Shown in pieces: positions 8,690 through 17,245 of a DNA stretch of 64,000 nt. The position numbers and the translations under genes were made by a program. Source of the DNA: Thermohalobaculum sp039513195. Its GTDB lineage: Bacteria; Pseudomonadota; Alphaproteobacteria; Rhodobacterales; Rhodobacteraceae. Position 1 is the stretch's first letter; each line of letters begins with the position of its first letter. A model generated the notes under the pieces. That model was given only the letters and a program-made list of their open reading frames with translations, was not told the DNA's origin and made no database searches. The stretch is taken from positions 1 to 64,000 of the forward strand of contig JBCCRM010000024.1 in NCBI GenBank assembly GCA_039513195.1. Reading direction: 5' to 3'.

Positions 8690-9027
8690 TGCGGAACATT
8701 ATCGCAAGCTCAGGGCCCTGCCGCAGGCAAATCCGCGCTCCAAGTCACCCTGCCTGACCACCTTCCGAAGCGCTCTGATTGGTGGGAAGCTGCTGGAGCG
8801 TCGCTTGACCGTCATCCGCAAGAGGCCGCTTGCGCTTCTGACCCGCTTCGTCACACTGGCCGAGCTGCTACGTGCAGGGCGCGCAGGCATCTTAGCGCAT
8901 CTGAAAAAAGACTCCGCATCAGCGTTCTCTGGACGATACCTCGTCGCCGCGAGCGCTTCGATTCTGACCGCGTCGCCGCTTGACAGCCTTATCACTCAGC
9001 GGCAGCAGGTTTGTGCATCTGTGTTCC
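8690..9027. other. stretch between transposase relics without a recognisable gene
   Basis: 338 bp in which I see no supported coding sequence, RNA or repeat. Open frames on both strands lack family motifs. It may be further decayed mobile DNA. Confidence 0.6.
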
Positions 9028-9198
9028 TCAAACCCGGCGCCAGTCGAGCACCGCGAAGAACGCCGCGAACTGGGCCCGGCTAAGCCGCATCACCCCGTCG
9101 CGGATCGCCGGCCAGGCGAAGCGGCCATCCGCGCCTGCCCCATGAAGCTGGAAGACGCGTTTGGCGATGTCGATGCCAATGATCCGGGTGTCCGTCAT
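9028..9198 (-). pseudogene. IS110-family transposase N-terminal fragment
   Basis: The ORF begins MTDTRIIGIDIAKRVFQLHG, the hallmark N-terminus of IS110/IS1111 DEDD transposases (first Asp in GIDIAK). It ends after LSRAQFAAFFAVLDWRR, only about 56 residues in, where a full protein is about 340 residues. Its 5' end abuts the next IS3 fragment, consistent with one element inserted into or recombined with another. Confidence 0.8.
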
Positions 9199-9689
9199 GG
9201 CCGGCCTTCTCTCTGGCAATCCGGGACCGCAAGCCTCGTACGGTCCGGTGCCGGCGGGGGCATCCACACCATCAGCGGAATCTGCACAGGTTTGGCCGCT
9301 CGTTTGAAGGCTGCGGCGGGTGTCTTGATGCCTAACGCGTGGTATGGCCGGCGGTGGTTGTAGAGTGAGGCATCCGCCGCCATTGGTGCGAGGCGATGCC
9401 GAACCGTCCAGTCACGGATCGCGCGGCTCTCATGGGCGAGGCTCTCGAAGCGTTGGCGATGGACGCACTGCTCCTTCAGCGATCGGATGAGGCGCTCCAC
9501 AATACCATTCTGCTGCGGACAGTGAGCCCGAGAACGCGATCCGTCCGAGAGAGCGGGCGAACGCGCGATGAACTCCTGGTGCAGGCCGTTATTCCGCACC
9601 ATCTTCATGCCGTCGCGACTGGTGAAGACCAATCCGTTACCGCTGCGAAGCAAGAATGGCATCTCGACCCGGATGGCTTCCAGCGCCAC
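9195..9689 (-). pseudogene. IS3-family OrfB C-terminal fragment
   Basis: Minus-strand frame with the end of an IS3 OrfB catalytic core: FLLRSGNGLVFTSRDGMKMV (second Asp region, with Asp changed to Gly), CPQQNGIVERLIRSLKEQC (catalytic Glu) and YNHRRPYHALGIKTPAAAF. The N-terminal half is absent and the key D of RSDNG is lost, so it is inactive. It is a different element from the plus-strand IS3 relic at 7.2-8.0 kb. Weak similarity may extend upstream to about 9750 in a broken frame. Confidence 0.8.
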
Positions 9690-9964
9690 TTTCGCGGTGA
9701 AGGCGGCGCTCTACCGTCTCCGCTTCCCCGAAACCTTCACTCTCCGCCGCCTCCGCCATCTGCCCACGCTTTCGTAGGACCTGCTGGCTTCCAAAGCGAC
9801 GCCTTGGTACGAGCAATCGATACGGATTTCAGTGCCTTGAAGCGGCGGCTTCATTGACGACGACCGGGTTTCCGAGAAGGTACGGCCCCCTGGTCGCCAG
9901 GGGATCGTCTTGGTTCGGGCTCCAATGCTGCTTGACCGCCATCGCAAGACTTGGCTAGCTGGCG

Positions 9965-10154
9965 GTTGATGGTTCTGCGCCTCGGAAGGTGGCGCGGATG
10001 AATAGGGAACACGGTGAGGCGTACCCATCAGGGGCCGAGACCGTGGCTGCCCCCGCAACTGTGAGCGGTGAGCGGCGCTCCAAGCAGCCACTGGCGCATA
10101 CTGCGCCGGGAAGGCGGAGCTGCCGCGACGACCCGCGAGCCAGGAGACCTGCCA
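9965..10154 (+). promoter_or_regulatory. cobalamin (B12) riboswitch aptamer
   Basis: The conserved elements occur in the correct order: GGTGGCGCG; AATAGGGAACACGGTGAG; the core box GCTGCCCCCGCAACTGTGAG; GCCACTGG; CCGGGAAGGCG; and the closing GCGAGCCAGGAGACCTGCC. It points rightward to the DUF1636 gene and the FecCD-type importer. Adenosylcobalamin or methylcobalamin binding is expected to lower their expression. The leader between aptamer and first gene (10155-10297) contains a GGCGG/CCGCC hairpin at ~10237-10252 that could be part of the expression platform. This aptamer identifies the downstream transporter as corrinoid-related. Confidence 0.93.
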
Positions 10155-10297
10155 TCGCACTGAAACCTTTGGCCGGGCGGGGTGCTTCGGTCGGGAGATC
10201 AAGATGGCGGCGCAACGGCTATATCAGTCTGCGTGGGCGGTGAATCCGCCTGACCGTCCGCAATGGCTCTCGGCGCTCTCCGACTGGGGAGGACGCC

Positions 10298-10759
10298 ATG
10301 ATAGATCGGTGCGTGATCTTTGCCGACAATCCACCCAGCCCAGAACACGGACGGACGAATGCCCACAGCCTTACAGCCTGCACCCGGTGCTGCCACACCG
10401 GGCAGCGATGGCTGCCGGGCTATGAGCTGATCTCGAAACTTCACGTTGCCGTTGATGTGGCACGGCAACGCAGCGCGCTCGGCATCGACTTCGCCGTGGA
10501 TGACGTCGCCTGCATGGCGGACCACGAACGCCCACGCACATTTGCCTATCGTGCGGATGGCAAGAGTTGCTGCCTGTTCGGCGATGTGGACCGGGGTGCT
10601 GATATCGATGCGCCGGGTGCATTTGCCGTGCCGTACGCCGCCAGTGACGACGGCTGGACGAAGTCGACCGAACGGCCAAAGCATCTCGCCTGCAAGCCCC
10701 CCGGATGCATTCCATGCGCCCTGGCGATCGAACGCCAGGCGGACAATGCGAGCTGCTGA
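10298..10759 (+). CDS. DUF1636 predicted metal-binding protein
   Basis: 153 residues. The N-terminal Cys cluster is in CTRCCHTGQRWLPG (Cys28, 31, 32). Further motifs are DVACMADHERPRTFAYRADG, CCLFGDVD and YAASDDGWTKSTERPK, which match DUF1636 (COG5469), a predicted metal-binding family often found with cobalamin genes. The ATG follows GGGGAGGA. It is the first gene after the B12 riboswitch and only 4 bp upstream of the ABC ATPase gene, so it belongs to the importer operon. A role in handling cobalt or corrinoid is inferred from context; the reaction is unknown. Confidence 0.8.
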   Translation: MIDRCVIFADNPPSPEHGRTNAHSLTACTRCCHTGQRWLPGYELISKLHVAVDVARQRSALGIDFAVDDVACMADHERPRTFAYRADGKSCCLFGDVDRGADIDAPGAFAVPYAASDDGWTKSTERPKHLACKPPGCIPCALAIERQADNASC

Positions 10760-10763
10760 GCCC

Positions 10764-11552
10764 ATGGCGACCCAGCCCCGGGCCGAGGCCCTCGCCGTCG
10801 AGGAGGTCACCTGCCGCGCCCGCAACGGTACCGCTCTGGTGGCAAACGCCTCGCTCGCCGTCTCGGCGGGGGAACGGGTCGCGGTCATCGGCCCGAACGG
10901 CGCAGGCAAGACCACGCTGATGAAGCTGATGGCGCGGCAGTTGCGGCCCACTGCCGGGCGCGTCTTGCTAGGCGGTGCGGACATGGCGCGTCTGGAGCGG
11001 CGCCAGCTTGCCCGCCGTATTGCCGTGATGGCGCAGAGCGAACGCCCCGATTTACGCCTGCGCGCAATCGACTATGTCGCCCTCGGCCGCATCCCGCACC
11101 AGCGCACCGCTTCCTCGGACGCGCACGGGGTCGCTGTGACCCGGGCGCTCGATATCGCCCATGCCGCCCATCTAGCGGAGCGCCCACTCTCGGCGCTATC
11201 GGGCGGCGAACGTCAGCGCCTTACCCTTGCCCGGGCCCTCGCACAGGAGCCGACGGTCCTGCTGTTGGACGAACCGACGAACAATCTGGACCCGCGGGCA
11301 CGGGCGGATCTGTTGGCGACCGTCGCCGATCTCGGCATCACCGTCATCGCCGTTCTCCACGACCTGACCCTGGCGCCGGACTTCGCAGACCGGGTCGCTC
11401 TGATGGCCGCGGGGCGGATCCTCTGCTGCACGAGCGCTGAGGAAGCTCTCTCCGAGGCACGGATCCGCGATGTCTTCGATCTCTCCGTCTTCCGGCTGCC
11501 GCATCCCCGCGACGGCCGCGCCTTGCTTGTTTTCGACCGACCACAGACCTAG
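10764..11552 (+). CDS. ABC transporter ATP-binding protein, FecE/BtuD type
   Basis: 262 residues. Walker A GPNGAGKTT, Q-loop in AVMAQSE, signature LSGGERQRLTLARAL, Walker B VLLLDEPTNNLD and switch His in VLHDLTLAPDFADRV are all intact, so it should be an active ATPase. The start at 10764 gives the normal N-terminus; the frame is open further upstream over the DUF1636 gene. It forms the importer with the following binding protein and FecCD permease. The B12 riboswitch upstream indicates cobalamin or cobinamide uptake rather than siderophore uptake. Confidence 0.9.
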   Translation: MATQPRAEALAVEEVTCRARNGTALVANASLAVSAGERVAVIGPNGAGKTTLMKLMARQLRPTAGRVLLGGADMARLERRQLARRIAVMAQSERPDLRLRAIDYVALGRIPHQRTASSDAHGVAVTRALDIAHAAHLAERPLSALSGGERQRLTLARALAQEPTVLLLDEPTNNLDPRARADLLATVADLGITVIAVLHDLTLAPDFADRVALMAAGRILCCTSAEEALSEARIRDVFDLSVFRLPHPRDGRALLVFDRPQT

Positions 11553-11563
11553 GAGAAGCCTGC

Positions 11564-12523
11564 ATGAGACTGCCAATCTCGATCCTTACCGCCCTGGCGA
11601 GCGTCCTCGTCGCGGCGGGCGCCGCGGCCGACCATCCAGTGACTGTCGACAGTTGCGGCACCCCCATCACCCTCGACGCGGTGCCAGAACGCGCCATTGT
11701 GCATGACCTGAATATGACCGAGATGTTCTTCGCGCTTGGTCTGCAGAAGCATATGGTCGGGCTGACTGGCATCACCGGTTGGTACAAGGTCGACGAGGCA
11801 TTCACCGAGCAGCGCGGCGACATCCCCGAACTCGCACCAAAATACCCGACCATGGAGAACCTGCTCTCGGTCGAGCCGGATTTTTTCTTCGCTGGTTGGT
11901 ATTATGGGATGCGGCCAGGGGGTGAGGTGACGCCGGACACGCTCGCAGCCTTCGACGTTAAGACACTGGTCTTGACCGAAAGCTGCGTGCATCTGGATGG
12001 TGAAGTGCCGCAAGCCTCGATGGAGCTGCTGTTCGGGGATATGCTGAAGCTCGGGCAGATCTTCGACAAAGAAGCTGCAGCCGAGGCTTTGGTGGACGAA
12101 TGGCGCGCGGAGCTCGCCACGATTCAGGCCGCGGTCGGCGATGGCCCAGCCCCGCGGGTCTTCCTTTATGACAGTGGCGAGGATCAGCCCTTTACCGCCG
12201 GTCGCTTCGCCATCCCGACCGCGATGATCGAGGCGGCGGGCGGGGTCAACGTGCTCGACGATTTCGAAACGAGCTGGGGGCGCACCTCCTGGGAGGCGGT
12301 CGCGGAACGGAATCCCGAATTCCTTGTCCTTCTCGACTACCAGGACGGCGCCGGCTACCAAAAGCTGCTCGACTTCCTGAAAGCGCATCCCGCGATGAGC
12401 CAGACCGATGCCGTGCAGAATGAGCGGTTCGTGCCCCTCCGCTATGCCGAGCTTACACCCGGCCCTGCGAATATCGAGGCGATCCGGAAGATTGCGGCTG
12501 CGATGCACGGCCTCGAATTCTGA
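11564..12523 (+). CDS. periplasmic binding protein for corrinoid/metal-chelate uptake (BtuF/FecB type)
   Basis: 319 residues with a Sec signal peptide (basic start, then ILTALASVLVAAGAAA). It has the class III binding-protein layout: an N-terminal VTVDSCGTPITLDAVPERAI segment, the hinge region, and EYLV-like motifs such as SVEPDFFFAGW and RNPEFLVLLDY. It carries no lipobox, so it is soluble in the periplasm. It lies 11 bp after the ATPase gene and 47 bp before the permease gene. Cobalamin or a related corrinoid is the most likely ligand, because of the riboswitch. Confidence 0.87.
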   Translation: MRLPISILTALASVLVAAGAAADHPVTVDSCGTPITLDAVPERAIVHDLNMTEMFFALGLQKHMVGLTGITGWYKVDEAFTEQRGDIPELAPKYPTMENLLSVEPDFFFAGWYYGMRPGGEVTPDTLAAFDVKTLVLTESCVHLDGEVPQASMELLFGDMLKLGQIFDKEAAAEALVDEWRAELATIQAAVGDGPAPRVFLYDSGEDQPFTAGRFAIPTAMIEAAGGVNVLDDFETSWGRTSWEAVAERNPEFLVLLDYQDGAGYQKLLDFLKAHPAMSQTDAVQNERFVPLRYAELTPGPANIEAIRKIAAAMHGLEF

Positions 12524-12570
12524 GCGCGCATTCCCGGGGCGCCACGCGGCCGCATCGCTCTGTAAGGGCG

Positions 12571-13599
12571 ATGGCGCCTGGCGCGGTGCTGGCACGCCGC
12601 GCAGCGCTGACGGCGGGGCTGACAGTCCTGCTGACCGGCGCGCTGATCGCCTCCGTTGCGCTGGGGTCGACCTGGCTGGCCTTCGGGGACGTGCTTGCGA
12701 TCCTGCTCGGGCCCCTCGGCGCGACCGTGGGGCTCGACGCGCCCGATGGGCCGATCCAGCGCATCGTGCTGGAACTGCGCGCGCCGCGGGCGATCCTGGC
12801 GGCCATCGTCGGGGCCGGCCTGGCGGTCGTCGGCATGCTGTTGCAGTCGACCACGCGGAACGACCTGGCCGACCCATTCCTGTTCGGCCTCTCCTCGGGT
12901 GCGGCAGCGGGCGCGGTCTTCGTGATCACGGTCAGCGGCGATGTCCTCGGCATCTGGACCCTACCAGCGGCGGCCTTTGTGGGCGGGCTCGCTTCCGCGG
13001 CAACCGTGCTGGTCCTGGTGTCGCGCACGGGTCTCGGCGGGCCAGAGCGGTTGATACTCGCCGGCCTCGCCGTCTCTTTCCTGTTCGCAGCGCTGACCAA
13101 TTTCCTGGTGTTTTCCGGCGATCAGCGGGCGGCACATTCGGTGGTTTTTTGGAGCCTCGGGGGCCTCGGCCTCGCGCGGTGGGACAATCTCGGCTTTGCG
13201 GCAACCGGTCTCGCGGTGATCCTGGCGACGGCATTGATGTTGCGCCCCGCCCTCGATGCGCTCCTCGCCGGGGACGAGGCTGCAGACAGCCTCGGCATCT
13301 CACCGACACGCACCCGGGTGTTGGTCTTCATCGCAGCCGCCTTTGCCACGGCGAGCTTTGTCGCGCTCTCCGGTGTCATCGGTTTCGTGGGCCTGATGGT
13401 GCCGCATCTAGGGCGCGCCCTAGTCGGCCCGCTGCACCGACCCTTAACGCTCGCCTGTGCAGGCATCGGCGCGGTCTTGGTGCTGCTGGGAGACATTGCC
13501 GCGCGGACCATTCTCGCACCCCAGGAACTGCCGCTCGGCATCGTGATCGGCGCGGTGGGGGCTGTTTTCGTGGTCGCACTCGTGATCCGCCGCGGTTGA
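12571..13599 (+). CDS. FecCD/BtuC-type ABC permease
   Basis: 342 residues with about nine to ten hydrophobic segments. FecCD-family signatures include LRAPRAILAAIVGAGLAVVG, LQSTTRNDLADPFLFGLSSG, and the ATPase-coupling loop LGISPTRTRVLVF. The terminal GFVGLMVPHLGR motif is also present. The ATG at 12571 has only a weak ribosome site (AAGGGCG); the frame is open for some codons upstream. It is the last gene of the riboswitch operon. No TonB receptor (BtuB-like) is next to it, so the outer-membrane step must be encoded elsewhere. Confidence 0.9.
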   Translation: MAPGAVLARRAALTAGLTVLLTGALIASVALGSTWLAFGDVLAILLGPLGATVGLDAPDGPIQRIVLELRAPRAILAAIVGAGLAVVGMLLQSTTRNDLADPFLFGLSSGAAAGAVFVITVSGDVLGIWTLPAAAFVGGLASAATVLVLVSRTGLGGPERLILAGLAVSFLFAALTNFLVFSGDQRAAHSVVFWSLGGLGLARWDNLGFAATGLAVILATALMLRPALDALLAGDEAADSLGISPTRTRVLVFIAAAFATASFVALSGVIGFVGLMVPHLGRALVGPLHRPLTLACAGIGAVLVLLGDIAARTILAPQELPLGIVIGAVGAVFVVALVIRRG

Positions 13600-13661
13600 G
13601 GCGGGTCGAGACGCCGCAGCCTTTCCAGGCCGATTATGAACCACCGCCCTCGATGCGCCCA

Positions 13662-13680
13662 AATGTTATAGTATAACGTT
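13662..13680 (+). promoter_or_regulatory. Zur box (zinc-responsive operator)
   Basis: AATGTTATAGTATAACGTT is a 9-1-9 inverted repeat with one mismatch (AATGTTATA against AACGTTATA). It matches the AT-rich ATGTTATA-N-TATAAC Zur operators of alphaproteobacteria. It lies 55 bp upstream of the first gene of the DUF1826-like/CobW/ZevAB operon. Zinc-loaded Zur should repress the operon, which would be induced by zinc starvation. Confidence 0.75.
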
Positions 13681-13734
13681 CCGCTGAAATGTGCTTTATC
13701 AGCGCCGATAGCGCATCGGAGAAACCCTAAGAGC

Positions 13735-14049
13735 ATGCAGCGCACGATCGTGAAAGATGCCGCAATCGGAGGCGGCTTTGCCGAGACGCCAGAGGCGCGT
13801 TCGGCCATTCATCGTGGCGGCGGCGCTCAGGCGATCGAGCAGTGGACGTCAGGACTGAGGTTCCGGTGCTGGATAGATGCCCTCGACCCAGCCGACCTTC
13901 CACGATCCCAGGTTATCCTGCGCGGCTCGCTCTGGCCGCAGGAGCACCGCTCAAGGGTTTTGGATCGCTCCCCACCGATCGAGGGAACCGACGAGACCCG
14001 CCTTATCCGTGTTTTCGACGCCATGACCAAAGTCGAGGAAGACATCTGA
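13735..14049 (+). CDS. short DUF1826-like protein, first gene of the Zur operon
   Basis: 104 residues. The segment around AQAIEQWTSGLRFRCWIDAL and DPADLPRSQVILR resembles the N-terminal part of DUF1826 proteins, which are often Zur-controlled. A typical DUF1826 protein is about 200 residues and continues into a His-containing domain that is missing here. This could be a truncated member or a distinct small family. Its TGA overlaps the ATG of the next gene (TGATG), supporting translation. Function unknown; the family assignment is tentative. Confidence 0.5.
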   Translation: MQRTIVKDAAIGGGFAETPEARSAIHRGGGAQAIEQWTSGLRFRCWIDALDPADLPRSQVILRGSLWPQEHRSRVLDRSPPIEGTDETRLIRVFDAMTKVEEDI

Positions 14050-14339
14050 TGGCGACGAACCGCGGCCAGACCAGCCTTAGGCTAAAGCGCCGAAACGGGG
14101 ACCCGATGCGCGACTTTGACCGATTGCCGGCGGAACTTCGATCCTGGCTCACCACCGCGATGCTGCCATGGCGGCCGGTATCCGTCAGCCGAAGCTTTGC
14201 CCGTGCGCTTGCAAGGACCGGCGACAACCAGCTTGCGCTGGCGGAACTCGACCGCATCCAGAGCCGGCTGATTGCCCGAGACGCACGCATGGTTTGGGGT
14301 GACGACCACCCGTCTGCGGCCGCCGGCGCAACCCCATGA
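14049..14339 (+). CDS. small DUF6525-like protein
   Basis: 96 residues: a basic start, GDPMRDFDRLPAELRSWLTT, AMLPWRPVSVSRSFARAL and a tail with LIARDARMVWGDDHP. This pattern resembles the short DUF6525 proteins of Rhodobacterales. The start is set by the TGATG overlap with the gene before. The end overlaps the CobW start (ATGA), so it is embedded in the Zur operon. A role under zinc limitation is inferred only from position. Confidence 0.65.
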   Translation: MATNRGQTSLRLKRRNGDPMRDFDRLPAELRSWLTTAMLPWRPVSVSRSFARALARTGDNQLALAELDRIQSRLIARDARMVWGDDHPSAAAGATP

Positions 14340-15412
14340 AGCGCATCCCAGTCACGATCCTCACCGGCTTCCTCGGCTCCGGGAAGACAACCTTGCTCAA
14401 CCGGCTGATCGCTGAGCCAGGCTTCGGCGAGACTGCTGTGATCGTCAACGAGTTCGGCGAGGCGGGGGTCGATGGCGCGCTGGTTGCACAGGCCGACGAG
14501 CGAGCCTTTGCGATGTCCGTCGGATGCCTGTGCTGCACCATCTCAGGCGACGTGCGGTTGACGCTTCTCCGACTGCTGCGAGAGGCGGATGACGGCATAG
14601 GTCCGGGCTTCGAGAGGGTCGTGATCGAGACGACCGGGATCGCCGATCCGCTGCCGATCCTGCAGACCTTTATGAGCGACGAAGAGATGCTGAGCCGTTT
14701 CACGCTCAACGGCGTGGTGACGCTGGTCGATGTAATCAACGGTGCCGATGCGACCGACCGTTTTCGGGAAGCACAACGCCAGGTCGCGGTCGCCGATCTT
14801 CTGCTGATCACAAAGAGCGACCTGGCCCGCGATCCGGCCTCTCAGCGCGACCTTCGAACGCTCACGTCTCGGCTGCGGACGATGAACCCGAATGCCCGCG
14901 TGCTCCCGGCGGAGGACGTGACGGCCGAGACGGTCTTCTCCCTCGCTGCCTTCGACCCGTCCGGCAAACCCCCCGATGTGCGGGAGTGGCTGCGCTTCGA
15001 CGAAACGGCAGACGTGACGCACCGCCACGCCCACAGCCATGATCACGACGTGAACCGGCACGGCGACACGGCAATGGCGTTCAGCTTCTCCGCAACCGGG
15101 CCCGTGGATCCTTTGGCCCTCGAAGACGCTATTGCGGCTCTTCAAAGGTCGTTCGGCCACGACCTGTTGCGTATCAAGGGGTTGCTCGAGCTTGCAGGGC
15201 ACCCGGCAGCCCCTCGGGTGGTGCACGTGGTCGGCCATATTGCAAACCCGTTTCGTCTGCTAGACGGTTGGCCGAATGGAATCGACCGGACCCGGCTCGT
15301 GATGATTGTGGCCGGTCCGGCGCGCGCCGAGGCAGCGAACATGCTACGAAGTTTCCTGCCAGAGCTGTGCGCCTTCGACGCCGACACCGTGCCAACGAAA
15401 GCGACTGCATGA
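14336..15412 (+). CDS. CobW/COG0523 GTPase, probable zinc chaperone (ZigA-like)
   Basis: 358 residues. P-loop GFLGSGKTT (11-19), metal-binding GCLCC motif (63-67), Walker B ETTGIADP, and guanine-specificity TKSD near residue 162. A histidine-rich loop (THRHAHSHDHDVNRHGD, about 227-245) precedes the CobW C-terminal domain. COG0523 GTPases deliver metals to client proteins, and Zur-regulated members act in zinc allocation. The Zur box upstream and the ZevAB-like genes downstream favour zinc over cobalt, even though a B12 riboswitch operon is next door. The ATGA overlap with the gene before fixes the start. Confidence 0.9.
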   Translation: MKRIPVTILTGFLGSGKTTLLNRLIAEPGFGETAVIVNEFGEAGVDGALVAQADERAFAMSVGCLCCTISGDVRLTLLRLLREADDGIGPGFERVVIETTGIADPLPILQTFMSDEEMLSRFTLNGVVTLVDVINGADATDRFREAQRQVAVADLLLITKSDLARDPASQRDLRTLTSRLRTMNPNARVLPAEDVTAETVFSLAAFDPSGKPPDVREWLRFDETADVTHRHAHSHDHDVNRHGDTAMAFSFSATGPVDPLALEDAIAALQRSFGHDLLRIKGLLELAGHPAAPRVVHVVGHIANPFRLLDGWPNGIDRTRLVMIVAGPARAEAANMLRSFLPELCAFDADTVPTKATA

Positions 15413-16077
15413 GATATCTTGCCCGCGCCTGCGCGCTCACGGCTGCCACGATCGCCACCCTGCTTGCCGCGGTGCCGCGTGAGGTCAACGCACACCCCCA
15501 TGTCTTCGTGGATGGCGGGGTGGATTTCGTTCTGGCCGAGAACTCGACGCTTCAGGCGCTGGAAGTTACCTGGATCTTCGACGCCTTCGAGACGCTTTAT
15601 ATCCTGGCGGCGGCAGGACACGCTCCGACCGCGTCGGGCGACCTAGATGCCGCGGCGAGCCGCGACCTCACCTGGCAGCTCGGCGCTTGGCTCGGCGATT
15701 TCTCCGGTTCAGCACATCTCTCTGTCGATGGGGAGCAAACTGCACTCGACGACCCCGTCAACCTCAATCTCGATCTGACCGATGGCCGTCTCCAACTGAC
15801 CTTCACTCGTCGTCTCGCAAGCCCACAGGACATCGGCGCGCGAAAGGTCGAGGTCGCCTTCTACGAGGCCACATACTTTTATGCGTTCTCTGCCACCAAA
15901 CCGCCGACCTTTCGCGGAGACGGAGGGCCGTGCTCGGCTCGGGTGAACCGCTTCAACCCAGACACGCAGCTTGCGGCGCTGCAATCCACCCTCTTCGACC
16001 TCAGCCGGGAGGAGACGCCCGAGATGACGGATGTCGGAGCGCTCTTCGCAGATAGGATCGTGGTCAAGTGCGAATAG
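15409..16077 (+). CDS. zevA: DUF1007 protein, ZevA-like periplasmic zinc-uptake component
   Basis: 222 residues. A signal peptide (ALTAATIATLLAAVPREVNA) is followed directly by the His motif HPHVFVD, characteristic of DUF1007. The body is beta-rich and soluble. In Haemophilus influenzae a DUF1007 protein (ZevA) works with an RcnA-like membrane protein (ZevB) in zinc acquisition. The same pair occurs here under a Zur box. Its ATG overlaps the CobW stop (ATGA) and its 3' end overlaps the zevB-like gene by 10 bp. The symbol is by analogy. Confidence 0.85.
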   Translation: MRYLARACALTAATIATLLAAVPREVNAHPHVFVDGGVDFVLAENSTLQALEVTWIFDAFETLYILAAAGHAPTASGDLDAAASRDLTWQLGAWLGDFSGSAHLSVDGEQTALDDPVNLNLDLTDGRLQLTFTRRLASPQDIGARKVEVAFYEATYFYAFSATKPPTFRGDGGPCSARVNRFNPDTQLAALQSTLFDLSREETPEMTDVGALFADRIVVKCE

Positions 16078-16958
16078 CCATACCCATCCTGCTGCTGGCG
16101 GCTCTCCTCGCATTTGCCTATTCGTTGGTTGATGCGAGCAATCTGGCCCAATGGGCTGCAGAATGGCAGCGCAGCTTCCAAAACCAAATCGCCACAGCGA
16201 TCCAAGGTCTGCGGTCCGGCGCACCGGGGGCCATGGCGGCGCTGCTGGCGGCAGCCGGAGCCTATGGCTTTGTCCACGCGATAGGTCCCGGTCACGGCAA
16301 ATACCTGATCGGCGGCGTCGGGCTTGGCTCGTCGGTGGCGAGAGCGCGCCTCGTCGGCATCGCGGTCGCCTCCAGCTTGATGCAGGCGCTTTGGGCGATT
16401 TGCATCGTCTACGGTGGGTTTCTACTTCTCGAGCTCTCAGCGCCGAACATGACCATTTTGGCGGAGCGGTATCTCGCCCCCGCCAGCTACATCGCGATCG
16501 CCGCAATCGGCGCCGTGTTGGTCTGGCGAGGGGCCTGGGCACTTGCCAAACAGTTGGGCGCCCGGGATGACCCACACGGAAAAGATCGACAGAATGCCTG
16601 CGGCTGCCATGGGCATGGCCCCTCGCCCGACGAGCTGGCAGCGCTGCGGTCCTCCCGCGATGTGGTTGCCATGATTGCGAGCATCGCGGTGCGGCCATGC
16701 ACGGGCGCCATCTTCCTTCTGGTGATCGCGTGGCAATTGGACATCCGCGCCGCCGGGGCCCTGGCAGTGGTGGTGATGGGCCTCGGCACAGCGGCCCTGA
16801 CCAGCCTCGTTGCTGTCTCAAGCATTGCCGCGCGGGAGATGACCTTCGCCTCTGCGGGCAGGGTGGGTGCGGTATCGAACGCCCTTCCCACCCTTCAGGT
16901 CGTGGCCGGCGTTCTCATCTTTTGGATAAGCCTGGCGTTGCACGACGTTGCAGCCTGA
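16068..16958 (+). CDS. zevB: NicO/RcnA-type membrane transporter, ZevB-like
   Basis: 296 residues with about six membrane segments. The transmembrane metal motif HAIGPGHGKY lies in an early helix and VRPCTGAIFLL later; both are family hallmarks. The cytoplasmic loop contains a Cys/His cluster (NACGCHGHGPSPDE). RcnA relatives export Ni/Co, while the ZevB branch, paired with DUF1007, is tied to zinc uptake. The Zur box supports the zinc role. The start is a GTG at 16068 that overlaps the zevA-like stop region; no ATG fits better. It is the last gene of the operon. Confidence 0.87.
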   Translation: MRIAIPILLLAALLAFAYSLVDASNLAQWAAEWQRSFQNQIATAIQGLRSGAPGAMAALLAAAGAYGFVHAIGPGHGKYLIGGVGLGSSVARARLVGIAVASSLMQALWAICIVYGGFLLLELSAPNMTILAERYLAPASYIAIAAIGAVLVWRGAWALAKQLGARDDPHGKDRQNACGCHGHGPSPDELAALRSSRDVVAMIASIAVRPCTGAIFLLVIAWQLDIRAAGALAVVVMGLGTAALTSLVAVSSIAAREMTFASAGRVGAVSNALPTLQVVAGVLIFWISLALHDVAA

Positions 16959-17245
16959 CAGGCGGCGCTAGGAACGAGCGCGGCTGGCGCGCTGGCCACA
17001 GCAACTCGCGGACCAGCGGTATCGTTCTGGTGTTCGGTAGAAAGCCCATAGGCTTTCGGAACCCGGACCCGCGCCCGCCTTCGAACATCGGTACGGACTG
17101 CATCGGTGAGACCCACGGCGACGTCGACGACGCTATGGCAGCCCTAGGGCGCGCGGTCGCGGGCCCCTCCGGTCGGCGGTGGCCCGGCCAGATGCCATCC
17201 GAGGAGCGGCACCGGCCGCCGGGAACGGGCCTTGCCGGCACGAGG
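16959..17245. other. gene-free interval between convergent operons
   Basis: 287 bp between the zevB-like stop and the 3' end of the LacI gene. I see no supported ORF, RNA or strong terminator hairpin followed by a T-run. Confidence 0.6.

Noticed and set aside
8198..8983. 261-codon plus-strand frame in the IS graveyard
   Set aside because: It is antisense to the IS66 TnpC relic and has no motif of its own.
10204..10425. 73-codon ORF just after the B12 aptamer, with a GGGAGA site before its ATG
   Set aside because: It overlaps the DUF1636 start in another frame and looks like no known protein. It could be a leader peptide, but nothing supports that beyond the ribosome site.
10199..10984. 261-codon minus-strand frame over the DUF1636 and ATPase genes
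   Set aside because: Typical Ser/Ala/Arg-rich antisense shadow of an ABC ATPase gene; no motifs.
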